Positions 9,941 to 21,081 of a stretch of 64,000 nt of DNA are shown here, piece after piece. A program made the position numbers and the translations under genes. Source of the DNA: Flectonema sp. DT1601 (lineage: Eukaryota; Euglenozoa; Diplonemea; Diplonemida; Diplonemidae). Where the stretch lies: the NCBI GenBank assembly GCA_964019425.1, contig OZ025830.1, forward strand, positions 496,001-560,000. Direction: 5' to 3'. The notes beneath the pieces were generated by a model that made no database searches, had not been told where the DNA came from, and saw only the letters and a program-made list of their open reading frames with translations. Position 1 is the first letter of the stretch. Every line of letters starts with the position of its first letter.

Positions 9941-10290
9941 TTCTAATTAAAGACGCGCATGAATGGACCAATGAGATTCCTTCTGCCCCCTACTATCTGG
10001 CGAACAGCAGTCAAGGGAACGGACTTGAAACTGTCAGCGGGGAAAGAAGACCCTGTTGAGTTTGACTCTAGTCGGGTGTAGTTATAGGTGGGAGGTTTAC
10101 CAACAATGAAATACCACTACTCTTATCGTCGCTTTACTTATCCAATGATGGGGGAACGGCAGCTGCCTCTTCGGAGGTTAGGGTCCTTTCGGACTCGTGG
10201 GCTCGACCCCTCGTTTGGAGACACCAGTCATGTTGGGAGTTTGGCTGGGAGGAGGGCCACATGACGAAGGCTTCTGAGTCACGAACCTAA
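9902..10290 (+). rRNA. 28S rRNA fragment (pseudogene), domains IV-V junction region
   Basis: The stretch GACTCTCTTAAGGTAGCC followed by AAATGCCTCGTC matches the universally conserved large-subunit segment that holds the R2 retrotransposon target site. Downstream, further conserved words appear in order: GACGCGCATGAATGGA, GAGATTCC, TCAAGGGAACGG, GGGGAAAGAAGACCCTGTTGA, GACTCTAGTC, TGAAATACCACTACTCT and GGGAGTTTGGCTGG. Variable parts are diverged or shortened relative to animal 28S. Upstream of 9902 the match stops. It is a piece of about 390 bases, not an rRNA gene, and lies inside the inverted-repeat element. Confidence 0.85.
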
Positions 10291-10600
10291 ATCGATGATG
10301 AGGATCGTTAAGCCACATTTCTAAAGGCTTTTACTAACGTGAGAATTTCTGTTGTCGATGGTTCGAATATGCCTGACAAAAATTACCTAATTTGGAACTT
10401 GAAGTCTGGTGAATTTTGGTTGGAGGTCTTAGTCTCACTGGTGAACTGCACAGTAACATTTTAAAGTGATCGATCACACGGGAGGGGTCTTGGTGATTTA
10501 TTGCAACGGGAATATGTCTCAACTCGACCAGTGGGTGATCAATCCGCCCTTTGACTATGTTTTGGTCTCATTTTCCGTCATTACGAAAAAGAGAAAAAAG

Positions 10601-10675
10601 GATGTCACGGGGTTCGAACCCGAGACCTCCGGGTCATGATTCGGCGGTCATAACCAGTAGACCACCGGAGCTCAG
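10601..10675 (-). tRNA. tRNA-like gene or SINE head (degenerate)
   Basis: The minus strand reads TGGTCTACTGG (A-box-like), a D arm with GGTC/GACC pairing, and GGTTCGAACCC (perfect B box), then a CTTTTTTC run that could end Pol III transcription. CAT lies where an anticodon might be, but the anticodon stem and the acceptor stem do not pair properly, so this is a tRNA-derived sequence rather than a working tRNA. Confidence 0.55.
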
Positions 10676-10796
10676 AAAATTCTGAAATTTTTCCCGTCAT
10701 GTTGGGTTGTTTCGAGCGGTTAAAATTTTTGTGATGAGTTGGCGATTTCGCAAACTATTTTTGTGGAATTAGGGGTTTTCCCTAAAAAAAAAAAAA

Positions 10797-11090
10797 ACAA
10801 GCGGAATTGATCATAATGGGTGGTAGGGGTTGTTATAACTTCGTTTGAAAATTCTTCTTTTTTGATTTCTTTTTTTTTTTTTTTTTCTTTTTATAGGAGT
10901 TAAGATCACTTTCAGGAGACAACACATGAACAAGAGCAGCAAGCAGAGTTGACACTATCAATTCAAATTTGAAATACCGGGAATTAATTTACAAGGAGGA
11001 ATAATCATCATCGTCCATATTGTGTAATTAAGACTGAATAAACAAAGGGATAATAAAATTATAGTGAATCAATGAAATAAAACATAAACC
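10797..11090 (+). repeat. Dispersed repeat family, copy 2
   Basis: Opens with ACAAGCGGAATTGATCATAA and continues through a T tract to GGAGTTAAGATCACTT, matching 5115-5240 with scattered changes. It lies directly after the right inverted repeat of the 1.14 kb element and leads into the 1355 bp tandem units. Confidence 0.75.
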
Positions 11091-14036
11091 ATTATGACTT
11101 CTATTTTTTTTCTTCAAGAAAATCATAAGGTGGGAACAAAGAAAAATGCTAAGAGGAACCCCTTATTAACACCTAAGACATCTAAACTGCAGCCCAGCTT
11201 ATGCCCAATGCACTAACAGGTCATTCCCTCACACTCAGATCAAAAAATCAAAGTTCAGAGTGCATCTTAGCGTGAATGAGAGAATTTCCTCCTGCTTTTT
11301 TTGAACAAAAGGGATAGGAGAAGGGATAGAAAACGAACATAACAATAAGATTCTAAGTGAGAAACACTTAGCAGAAACACTTAGCAGCTTTTAAGGAGCT
11401 GAAAAGCAAAAAAAATATCTAAGTGAGAAACACTTAGTAGAAACAATTTGTAGCTAATTAAGCTGAAAATAAAAAAATAAAAATTTTCTAAGTGAGAAAT
11501 ACTTAGCAACTTTTAGAACAAATATTTCAGTAAATAACCTGTAATGATTAAACCATTACAAGTTTGATGCCAAAACTGACAAGGACTGAGTTGAATTTCC
11601 AGGTGAGATTTGGACTGTTAGCTTTTGGCTAAGGCCCTCCCTGAAGAGCAAGAACAAAAAAACTACTCACACCTGAAGAAAACATACACAAAGAACACAC
11701 TGTAAGCTGTGCGTGTATTTTGTGTTTGTCACAACAGGAGAGAAAAGAAAGAATGTCAAGGTTGATCACCTTGCCTATCAACGCACAACATTGGTGGTCT
11801 CTACTAGACCCTGAGTGATCCCACTGGATCTCTCATCGTTCATAGTACCTATGTGAAGTTATAAAATCAAAGGTAAACTATGAACTACAAATGACTTAGC
11901 CTGTTATTATAATGCCACAGGCAGGCCCTGCATTCAGCAACTATCCAGCAGTGCTTGGATGTCCTGATCTTCTTCTAAAAAAAAGAAAGAAAAACAAAAC
12001 TGTAGCTGGGATCACTCAGGATCAACAGACTACCAATGCTACCTGTTGTACTTGCTCACTATGGGGGGTGATGCCAAACACCCAGAAGTACTAAACTGCT
12101 TTCCTTCTTGCTGCCCAGGAGTTTCTGACCAGAACTAATAGAAAATAAAAAGTAGATGGGAAACAATAAAAAGTAAAATGGATATAACTGAAGTTAAACA
12201 AGACAAATGAAGTAACAGACCAGAACAGAAAGAGAATTGTAATAGAAGATTACAAATAAAAAAATGCAAGTATCAACACATTATCAAGATACACCAGCAG
12301 CTAACAAACAACATAAAATTGAAGATCAGTTGCCAGAGTATTTCAACCATGGTAGAATACTCGCCCCTCTGGCAGGGATTATCCCAGACTTGTCCTTTAA
12401 TCTAGTTGGACACCATGGCTTACAACCCTTCCAGAGGGAAGCACCATTATGACTTCTATTTTTTTTCTTCAAGAAAATCATAAGGTGGGAACAAAGAAAA
12501 ATGCTAAGAGGAACCCCTTATTAACACCTAAGACATCTAAACTGCAGCCCAGCTTATGCCCAATGCACTAACAGGTCATTCCCTCACACTCAGATCAAAA
12601 AATCAAAGTTCAGAGTGCATCTTAGCGTGAATGAGAGAATTTCCTCCCGCTTTTTTTGAACAAAAGGGATAGGAGAAGGGATAGAAAACGAACATAACAA
12701 TAAGATTCTAAGTGAGAAACACTTAGCAGAAACACTTAGCAGCTTTTAAGGAGCTGAAAAGCAAAAAAAATATCTAAGTGAGAAACACTTAGTAGAAACA
12801 ATTTGTAGCTAATTAAGCTGAAAATAAAAAAATAAAAATTTTCTAAGTGAGAAATACTTAGCAACTTTTAGAACAAATATTTCAGTAAATAACCTGTAAT
12901 GATTAAACCATTACAAGTTTGATGCCAAAACTGACAAGGACTGAGTTGAATTTCCAGGTGAGATTTGGACTGTTAGCTTTTGGCTAAGGCCCTCCCTGAA
13001 GAGCAAGAACAAAAAAACTACTCACACCTGAAGAAAACATACACAAAGAACACACTGTAAGCTGTGCGTGTATTTTGTGTTTGTCACAACAGGAGAGAAA
13101 AGAAAGAATGTCAAGGTTGATCACCTTGCCTATCAACGCACAACATTGGTGGTCTCTACTAGACCCTGAGTGATCCCACTGGATCTCTCATCGTTCATAG
13201 TACCTATGTGAAGTTATAAAATCAAAGGTAAACTATGAACTACAAATGACTTAGCCTGTTATTATAATGCCACAGGCAGGCCCTGCATTCAGCAACTATC
13301 CAGCAGTGCTTGGATGTCCTGATCTTCTTCTAAAAAAAAGAAAGAAAAACAAAACTGTAGCTGGGATCACTCAGGATCAACAGACTACCAATGCTACCTG
13401 TTGTACTTGCTCACTATGGGGGGTGATGCCAAACACCCAGAAGTACTAAACTGCTTTCCTTCTTGCTGCCCAGGAGTTTCTGACCAGAACTAATAGAAAA
13501 TAAAAAGTAGATGGGAAACAATAAAAAGTAAAATGGATATAACTGAAGTTAAACAAGACAAATGAAGTAACAGACCAGAACAGAAAGAGAATTGTAATAG
13601 AAGATTACAAATAAAAAAATGCAAGTATCAACACATTATCAAGATACACCAGCAGCTAACAAACAACATAAAATTGAAGATCAGTTGCCAGAGTATTTCA
13701 ACCATGGTAGAATACTCGCCCCTCTGGCAGGGATTATCCCAGACTTGTCCTTTAATCTAGTTGGACACCATGGCTTACAACCCTTCCAGAGGGAAGCACC
13801 ATTATGACTTCTATTTTTTTTCTTCAAGAAAATCATAAGGTGGGAACAAAGAAAAATGCTAAGAGGAACCCCTTATTAACACCTAAGACATCTAAACTGC
13901 AGCCCAGCTTATGCCCAATGCACTAACAGGTCATTCCCTCACACTCAGATCAAAAAATCAAAGTTCAGAGTGCATCTTAGCGTGAATGAGAGAATTTCCT
14001 CCCGCTTTTTTTGAACAAAAGGGATAGGAGAAGGGA
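11091..14036 (+). repeat. 1355 bp tandem duplication (2.17 copies)
   Basis: Unit starts lie at 11091, 12446 and 13801, with ATTATGACTTCTATTTTTTTT at each start and an exact spacing of 1355. The first two copies are almost identical (I noticed a single T/C difference); the third stops at 14036, where hAT transposon sequence begins. The unit holds small palindromes of CTAAGTGAGAAACACTTAG type and a region resembling 5510-5640. The longest frames are about 60 codons and not convincing. The sequence looks like part of a repeat element duplicated recently, or duplicated during assembly. Confidence 0.9.
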
Positions 14037-15412
14037 TTCACCTTATTGTATGCCGTTGAGAGGAGGGGGATACCATTGATGAGATCCTTCATTAACAGCT
14101 GCAATGAATGTGCTGCACATCTGATAGTGAGGAGCTTCTCCTTCCCTGCAGCCTGGAGCATCTGCTCTAGAGCATCTGCGTCAATGCCCTCTGGGTCTTC
14201 TTCTCCTGCACTTTCACAAGATGCTGCACTGTCATTGTCAGTGTCTTCTTCAAGACTCTCCATCTCTGTGATGGTTTATTAAATCTTAGTTTGTAAAATG
14301 TTGGGCAGCAGGTAATGTTTACTTTTTTAGATACATACTAACTGGAAGTGCTGCTTCCTTCAGGGCATTCTGCATGCTCTTTGCATTGTCAGCACAGAAG
14401 GCAATTGGGACAACATTAGCTTCAAGTAGCTCAGTAGTGATGCTTCGAAGTACCTTCAAGGCATCTGCAGCAGAAAAGCTAGTAACTACTACACTTCTAA
14501 AAAACAGGGCCATATGGCCATTGTGAATACTGAAGTTCAGCACTCGTCGCTTTCCAGGTAGTGTCGCCCCATCAAACATAATTGTAACATCATCGCCTTC
14601 AAACCGCTTAAGCAACTTCTGACGGCAGGTATTCCCAAGCTTCTCAATGTGGGCAAGCAGACTCCTTCGCGTAACACCTGCAGGTGCAGACGTAATGCCA
14701 GTGAAAGTTGGATCTTCAACCACTTGCAGGGCTATCTTATTTTGGCAGAAGAACACAGCTATTTTGTCCATCATGCTCTGTTGGTGTGAGACATTGTACA
14801 AACACTTGATGTTTCTAAAGAAATTCAATGGTTTACATACCAAGTCTTTTAAAACACATGACAACGCAAGTGTGCCCGCAGGTTACTTGTTCCAGCGTTT
14901 TTCTTCCCTGAGCCTCCATTCTTCATCCTAATCTCACCGCAAATGTTGCACTTGCCCCTATCCCCATTATCAACAAACCAACCACCCTCACCAAAGAGTG
15001 GTCGGTCAGCCTGTGTTGTCCCAACCTCCAATCCCCCCTCCTTAGCTTCCTGTGGAATTGGCGCAGCTGGTATCTTGGGAAGTACTTCAGGCATGCTCTC
15101 CTTCGGCTTACTATCAAGGATATTGCGAATCCTCTCCTCCTTTGCATTCCACACCTCAGTTGCATCTCTGCACTTCTGTTCTGCATCATCTACCTCTGCT
15201 TTTAGTCGCTTCACTTCATTTTCCATCTCCCCATGTTCGGATTCAAGTAACCGCTTCTCGTTCTCAATCTCTAGAACCCTTGTTTCCAACTCTGTAACTT
15301 TCTCTGAGCTGCCTGTCTGCAACACATTTGCTAGAGTTGCGTGTGTAATTTGTGCTACCTCAGTTGAATCCCTTCCGCTAGGGAAGAATGTTGTTTCTTT
15401 AGGGCACTGCAC
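14037..15412 (-). pseudogene. hAT transposase, middle part with BED zinc finger (copy 1)
   Basis: Reading down the minus strand: coiled coil (ETRVLEIENEKRLLESEHGE), a BED-type zinc finger (CNICGEIRMKNGG...HLRCH), then the hAT core start (IMFDGATLPGKRR and FCADNAKSMQNAL). A 73 bp intron (14266-14338, GTATGT...CACAG) follows, then the CAAHSLQLL motif, after which the gene is cut at 14037. The 70 bp loss sits just after the BED finger. hAT transposases cut and paste DNA and leave 8 bp target duplications; this copy cannot encode a whole enzyme. Confidence 0.8.
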
Positions 15413-16004
15413 TCATCTTGCAAGCTAAGTAATTCCTTCTCAGCAGCAGTGTTTGACTCCTGCAGTTTCTGCGTTACTGCTTCATGCTCTTCCTGCAGCA
15501 GCAACTGCTCTTCATGCATTGCACCCTGGAATGCCTGGAACTCAGAGTCCCTGTAGCTTTGTTGGGCTACAAGATGGTGTTCTTGCAACTTTTCCACTGC
15601 AGTTATACCATCGTCAGTAGAAATGTTACTGAATGATGACTGCTCCTTTTGCCAGTTTCCAACTAAGTTTCTACATCCCCACTACCTTCTTTCTTAGCTG
15701 AGTGACTAAGATGTCGAAAGTGAGAGAGATTCCCCCTGTACACTGTGACTGAGTGATAGGGATTTGATGCCAAATCAGCATCAGAGGGTGGAAATCGAAG
15801 GATAGTGGCAGGATCTTGGCGATACATGATACCAACATGCCTGTTATCACCTGATCCTCGGGCTACTTGCACATAGCCTCTCCATTCCACTATCTTCTTC
15901 GCTGCCTCTTTCTTGAATCGCAGAACGATTCGATCATCGACTTGCAAGTCACATGCAAGTTGCTGCAGCTCAGCAGCCTCAAGTGGAGTTTCAAGAGCAT
16001 TCAT
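15355..16004 (-). pseudogene. hAT transposase, N-terminal region (copy 1)
   Basis: From the ATG at 16004 the product starts MNALETPLEAAELQQLACDLQ. It contains a compact, beta-rich looking domain (DDRIVLRFKKEAAKKIVEWRGYV...VGIMYRQDPATILRFPP) that suggests an SH3- or Tudor-like fold, then a basic stretch, then a long coiled coil (VEKLQEHHLVAQQSYRD to CSALKKQHSSLAEGI). A TTTCAG acceptor at 16021-16026 lies just 5' of the start, so a 5' UTR intron is likely. The frame shifts near 15670 between the two parts. The fold call is from pattern only. Confidence 0.6.
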
Positions 16005-16104
16005 TGTAGGAGAGATGGATCTGAAAGGAGAAAAAAAACACATTGCAACAGGTTAAGTTACTGTAGTTTGACAGGGAACTTTGTAAGACATTTTTTAAGA
16101 ACCT

Positions 16105-18097
16105 GGGGGGGGGGGGGGGGGTAGGGGGGGGTACAAGCATCGATTTTACGGAGATTTTGGGCACTTTCGGTTTTTTTCCGGAGAACAAGTTTTTTGGGCA
16201 CCCAAATTATGAAAACTGCAACATATACCCCAAAAATGGGGATTGCGATCCAAAGAAACAGTTCTTCGGCACTTTAGAGCAAGTCTTTGAAAAATCTCAA
16301 AAAGTGTGGACCGTGTGGTACCTGAGGGGGGTGAAAACAAAGGGTGTGTTAGGAGGGCTCACAAAAATTACAAGTAATTCCGTGCATTGAGCAATCCATA
16401 ACCAGGGTTTCCCTCTGAGTTGAGTGGGGAATGAAATGGGAACCCAATTTTTATTTTTATCGGCCTGATTTGAACCTTAATAATATGCTCCACCAGACCG
16501 GGCTTGTTAATTCCCCCATCTTCGATGCTTAGGCTACTGGCCTTCTCTTGAACATCCCATGTGCTCAGCTTTCGAAATTTGGCCCCAAGCTGTGCTTCTT
16601 TCTGTACAAGATAGACGGAGGACCAATTCTTGGATGCAGATGGCAGATTTGCATTAGACCTTGCTGTCTAGAGGTCTTCCCCGTGAGGACGGGGTGGTAC
16701 GTTCAGCCCCTGTAGCGCCTCCTGTTGTGCTTGTTCTTGCCAATCTGAAGAGGGTCGGTGGTCCTGCGTTGATGTGGTAGCCTTTGGAAGCCCATGTGCC
16801 TCTGGAATATGTTGTACATTATCAGTAGGGCAGCATTCACGCCACCGGTTCTGTCAGTTGACCAAGAACTATCAACAACACTGAATAACCTCCCCATCCC
16901 TTGAGGAGTGCAGGATGACAACGAACATAACGGTTGTTAGCTTCATCCCACGAGCACGACGGGCACTAGAGGAAGTATCATGCTGCAGCGATGTGACGGA
17001 GGGTGAGGAGGAAGCTGCTGCTTCAAGAAGTCAGGTCACCGACAGATCACCTGTGAATCCATTAACAAGTCGGACTGTCCTTCGAGATATAATTGGTGAC
17101 TTCGACCCGCTTCCCTTCTGTCTGCGCACCTGCGACAGCTTCAACTGTGTCACTCACTCAGGACTTAGTTGGATGTCTCTGCGCCGATCCCTTCTTGCCG
17201 CAATATCTGCAGTGTTGTTACGACTCCAAGACTCCAGGAGTATATCCCCCTCGTTTGGGTACAGTTGCAAGCGGATGTGTCTTCCGTACTTCTTCGTATG
17301 CTGCATGTACTGGAGTGTCTTGTATGCCCTGCTAGTGAGCATGGTTGGGTCTTAAGTGATGCCTTGAACGGCTTTTTGGATGGAGCATGTTGCCCTATGT
17401 CGCTGCTGCTTATCTATGGCACTACTATTTGAGGCACTACCACTACAGCTGTCTTGAGGCTTATCCCTGTTTGGGGTACAGACGTGGCGCTTTCTCTATT
17501 CTCTGAGCCTTCTGTGATCACGATGCAGATACTGGACGTTTTTTGAACCCCTTTCTCACGCGTATCCTGTTTCTGACTGTCCAAGTGCTGTTGAGTGACT
17601 TCAGGGATGCCTCGGGAGGTGTTTTCATGCACTCTGGGATCAATGCTCTCCTCCGCAGAATGACTTTGTGAGCTGCCCTGCAGAACGTCGTTTTCCGCTG
17701 CGTTATCCTGCCCGTGAGCCTCGTGGCCTCAAGCATGGCCGCTCGAGAGTGCTACTCTTTTTCGTGGCGTGTTCTTGAAGCGGAAACTGATACGGAAATG
17801 GTATATTAGCACACTGCGTGCACAGGGACACACTAAGGTCACCTCTTCTCATTGTAAAAAAAAATTATTTGAAGGTGCATTTCACAGGCCTCAAAATTGG
17901 ACCCCCAGGTACCACACGGTCCACACTTTTTGAGATTTTTCATTCCTTTGCCGAAATCAGCCAAATCGAGGTTTTTTCGGCCCCGAAATCACATTTTTGG
18001 GGGTTCTGATGGGGTCCTGGGTATTTTTTGCCCCCGGGAAGGTTATATTTACCAAAATTCGGAAAAAGTACTTTATCGACAGCTTGTACCCCCCCCT
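16105..18097. mobile_element. 1991 bp G/C-run-bounded element, unit 1
   Basis: Bounded by G-runs on the left (16105-16131, then GTACAAGC) and by GCTTGTACCCCCCCCTAG on the right, so short GGTACAAGC/GCTTGTACC ends face each other. Just inside both ends lies an inverted repeat: AGTGTGGACCGTGTGGTACC near 16305 and its complement near 17905. The middle has weak ORFs on both strands that match nothing I know. It repeats at 18098 with an offset of 1991 and a few percent divergence. Confidence 0.7.
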
Positions 18098-20108
18098 AGG
18101 GGGGGGGGGGGGTAGGGGGGGGTACAAGCATCGATTTTACGGAGATTTTGGGCACTTTCGGTTTTTTTCCGGAGAACAAGTTTTTTGGGCACCCAAATTA
18201 TGAAAACTGCAACATATACCCCAAAAATGGGGATTGCGATCCAAAGAAACAGTTCTTCGGCACTTTAGAACAAGTCTTTGAAAAATCTCAAAAAGTGTGG
18301 ACCGTGTGGTACCTGAGGGGGGTGAAAACAAGGGGTGTGTTAGGAGGGCTCACAAAAATTACAAGTAATTCCGTGCATTGAGCAATCCATAACCAGGGTT
18401 TCCCTCTGAGTTGAGTGGGGAATGAAATGGGAACCCAATTTTTATTTTTATCGGCCTGATTTGAACCTTAATAATATGCTCCACCAGACCCGGGTCGTTA
18501 ATTCCCCCATCTTCGATGTTTAGGCTACTGGCCTTCTCTTGAACATCCCATGTGCTCAGCTTTCGAAATTCGGCTCGAAGCTGTGCTTCTTTCTGTACAA
18601 GATAGACAGAGGACCAATCCTTGGATGCGGATGGCAGATTAGCATTAGGCCTTGCTGTCTAGAGGTCTTCCCTGTGAGGACGGAGTGGTACTTTCAGCCC
18701 CTGTAGCGCTTCCTGTCGTGCTTGTTCTTGCCAATCTGAAGAGGGTTGGTGGTCCTGCGTTGATGTGGTAGCCTTTGGAAGTCCGTGTGCCTCTGGAATA
18801 TGTTGTACGTTATCAGTAGGGCAGCCCTCACTCCAATGGTTCCGTTAGTTGACTAAGAACTATCAACAACAACACACTGAATAACCTCCCCATTCCTTGA
18901 GGGGTGCAGGATGACAACGAACGCCACGGTTGTTAGCTTCAGCCCACGAGCATGACGGGCACTAGAGGAAGTATCATGCTGCAGCGATGTGACGGAGGGT
19001 GAGGAGGAAGCTGCTGCTTCAAGAAGTCAGGTCACTGACAGATCACCTGTGAATCCATCAACATGTCGGACTGTCCTTCGAGATATAGTCGGGGACTTCG
19101 ACCCGCTTCCCTTCTGTCTGTGCACCGGCGACGTCAACTGTGTCACTCACTCAGGGCTTTGTTGGATCTCTCTGCGCCGATCCCTTCTTGCCGCAATATC
19201 TGCAGTGTAGTTACGACTCCAAGACTCTAGGAGTAAATCCCCCTCGCTTGGGTACAGTTGCAAGCGGATGTCTCTTCCGTACTTCTTCGAATGCTGCATG
19301 TACTAGAGTGTCTTGTATGCCCCGCTGGTGAGTATGGTTGGGTCTTCTGAAGTGATGCCTTGAACGGCTTTTTGGATGGGGCATGTTGCCCTAAGTCGCT
19401 GCTGCTTATCTATGGCACTGCTATTTGAGGCACTACCACTACAGCTGTCTTCAGGCTTATCCCTGTTTGGGGTACAGACGTGACGCTTTCTCTATTCTCT
19501 GAGCCTTCTGTGATCGCGATTCAGATACTGGACGTTTCTGGACCCCTTTCTCATGCGTATCTTACTTCTGACTGTCCAAGTGCTGTTGAGTGACTTCAGG
19601 GATGTCTCGGGAGGTGTTTTCATGCACCCTGGGATCAATGCTCTCCTCCGCAGAATGACTTTGTGAGCTGCCCTGCAGAACATCGTTTTCAGCTGCGTTA
19701 TCCTGCCCGTGAGCCTCATGACCTCAAGCATGGCCGGGCGAGAGCGCTGCTCTCTTTCGTGGCGTGTTCTTGAGGTGGAAACTGATACGGAAATGGTATA
19801 TTAGCAAACTGCGCATACAGGGGCACACCAAGACTCACCTCTTCTCATTGTAAAAAAAAATTATTTGAAGGTGCATTTCACAGGCCTCAAAATTGGACCC
19901 CCAGGTACCACACGGTCCACACTTTTTGAGATTTTTCATTCCTTTGCCGAAATCAGCCAAATCGAGGTTTTTTCGGCCCCGAAATCACATTTTTGGGGGT
20001 TCTGATGGGGTCCTGGGTATTTTTTGCCCCCGGGAAGGTTATATTTACCAAAATTCGGAAAAAGTACTTTATCGACAGCTTGTACCCCCCCCCCTAGGGG
20101 GGGGGACT
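18098..20108. mobile_element. 1991 bp G/C-run-bounded element, unit 2
   Basis: Second unit, same structure and order as unit 1, with scattered substitutions and small indels. The junction between units is a CCCCCCCCTAGGGGGGGG palindrome, and the same palindrome recurs at its right end (20088-20108). The middle ORFs of unit 1 are not preserved as frames here, which argues against their being functional. Confidence 0.7.
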
Positions 20109-21063
20109 TTGATACGATACGAAAAGATTTATCTGGGAAGAATACTGCAGGTCTTTGCACAAAAAAATAAAAATACTGTCACCATGAAACAGAAGGCGTT
20201 GAACATTGCCTGGTTTCTTTGGTGGAGGCCACGTGAACGTAGTTGAGCACCTCTTGCCTACGCTACCGTAACAGTGAAAAACAGCTGTAAATTAAAATCA
20301 ATGTGAAAAAAATAAAATGAAACCAAAGGTTAACAGTGGACGAATCCGACGTAAGGCTTTCCTAGACTACTCGAGTCTTCAGCGGTCCGCTCGGTGATAG
20401 CAGCCTAGGAAGGACAAGCTCACCCATCTGCCTGGAGACCATTCAAATTGGCTCGCTCTAAATTGGCGACCTAAACGCTCTACCCTATCGCCGCGATTGC
20501 CACTGACAACCTCTAACCAACTATACTACGACCAAACATAAGGGGAAAGGGGAAAGTGTGCTTATACCTGTACAGCCACGACTCTCGATTTCCGTAGTGG
20601 AGCCCCCCGCGGCACTCCCTATATAGTGCACTATGCTTGTCTCTTTTGCTATATAACTTGTCCCTTGGGCTATATAGGAAAAGCAGCAAAGAACTCAACA
20701 TGGAAAAAGCCGTTAAAACATTAGTCTGGTTAAAACGGATCGGTGGGTAAAATTACGCAAGAACAACCATAAGGTCTCCCACGGTTTAATGTAGCACATC
20801 TCCACGCCAGTCTCAATGACCGAGGTAATGTACTAAGGGGGAACTTTGATACGATACGAAAAGATTTATCTGGGAAGAATACTGCAGGTCTTTGCACAAA
20901 AAAATAAAAATACTGTCACCATGAAACAGAAGGCGTTGAACATTGCCTGGTTTCTTTGGTGGAGGCCACGTGAACGTAGTTGAGCACCTCTTGCCTACGC
21001 TACCGTAACAGTGAAAAACAGCTGTAAATTAAAATCAATGTGAAAAAAATAAAATGAAACCTA
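20109..21063 (+). repeat. 222 bp direct repeats flanking ~509 bp
   Basis: 20110-20332 and 20841-21062 are near-identical direct repeats starting ACTTTGATACGATACGAAAA. Between them is 509 bp of mixed DNA with a degenerate tRNA-like patch near 20460-20510. The arrangement resembles a miniature terminal-repeat element (TRIM), but the repeats lack TG...CA ends, so a simple duplication is equally possible. A G-run (21064-21081) closes the block. Confidence 0.6.
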
Positions 21064-21081
21064 GGGGGGGGGGGGGGGGGG

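Larger units (their letters stand above)
9641..10783. mobile_element. 1.14 kb inverted-repeat element carrying 28S rRNA and tRNA-like pieces
   Basis: The 48 bp terminal inverted repeats are 9641-9688 (starts AGGGAAAACC) and 10736-10783 (ends GGTTTTCCCT), with two mismatches. Contents in order: a tRNA T-arm-like segment on the minus strand near 9700-9725 (AAGTTCGAGTCCTGG, followed by a T run), a GC hairpin module at 9790-9830, a 28S rRNA piece from 9902, and a tRNA-like gene on the minus strand near 10601-10675. There is no transposase. Both flanks are A-runs, so any target duplication is hidden. Looks like a non-autonomous DNA element that has picked up structural RNA sequence. Confidence 0.7.
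14037..16121 (-). mobile_element. hAT transposon copy 1, main part (damaged)
   Basis: Minus-strand hAT element about 99% identical over long stretches to the copy at 61069-64000. It is truncated at 14036/14037 against the 1355 bp repeat, losing the C-terminal catalytic and dimerisation region. Relative to copy 2 it lacks 70 bp at 14872 and one G at 15360/15361; both change the frame. Its 5' end is separated: the terminal 430 bp lies at 21082-21513 beyond a ~5 kb insertion. It retains the N-terminal coding part that lies outside the window for copy 2. Confidence 0.85.

Noticed and set aside
11912-13807. 60-codon frames repeated in each 1355 bp unit
   Set aside because: Identity between copies reflects the recent duplication, not selection; the peptides lack any motif.
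16703-17736. Several 70-150 codon frames inside the 1991 bp units
   Set aside because: They are not preserved in the second unit and have no recognisable motifs.
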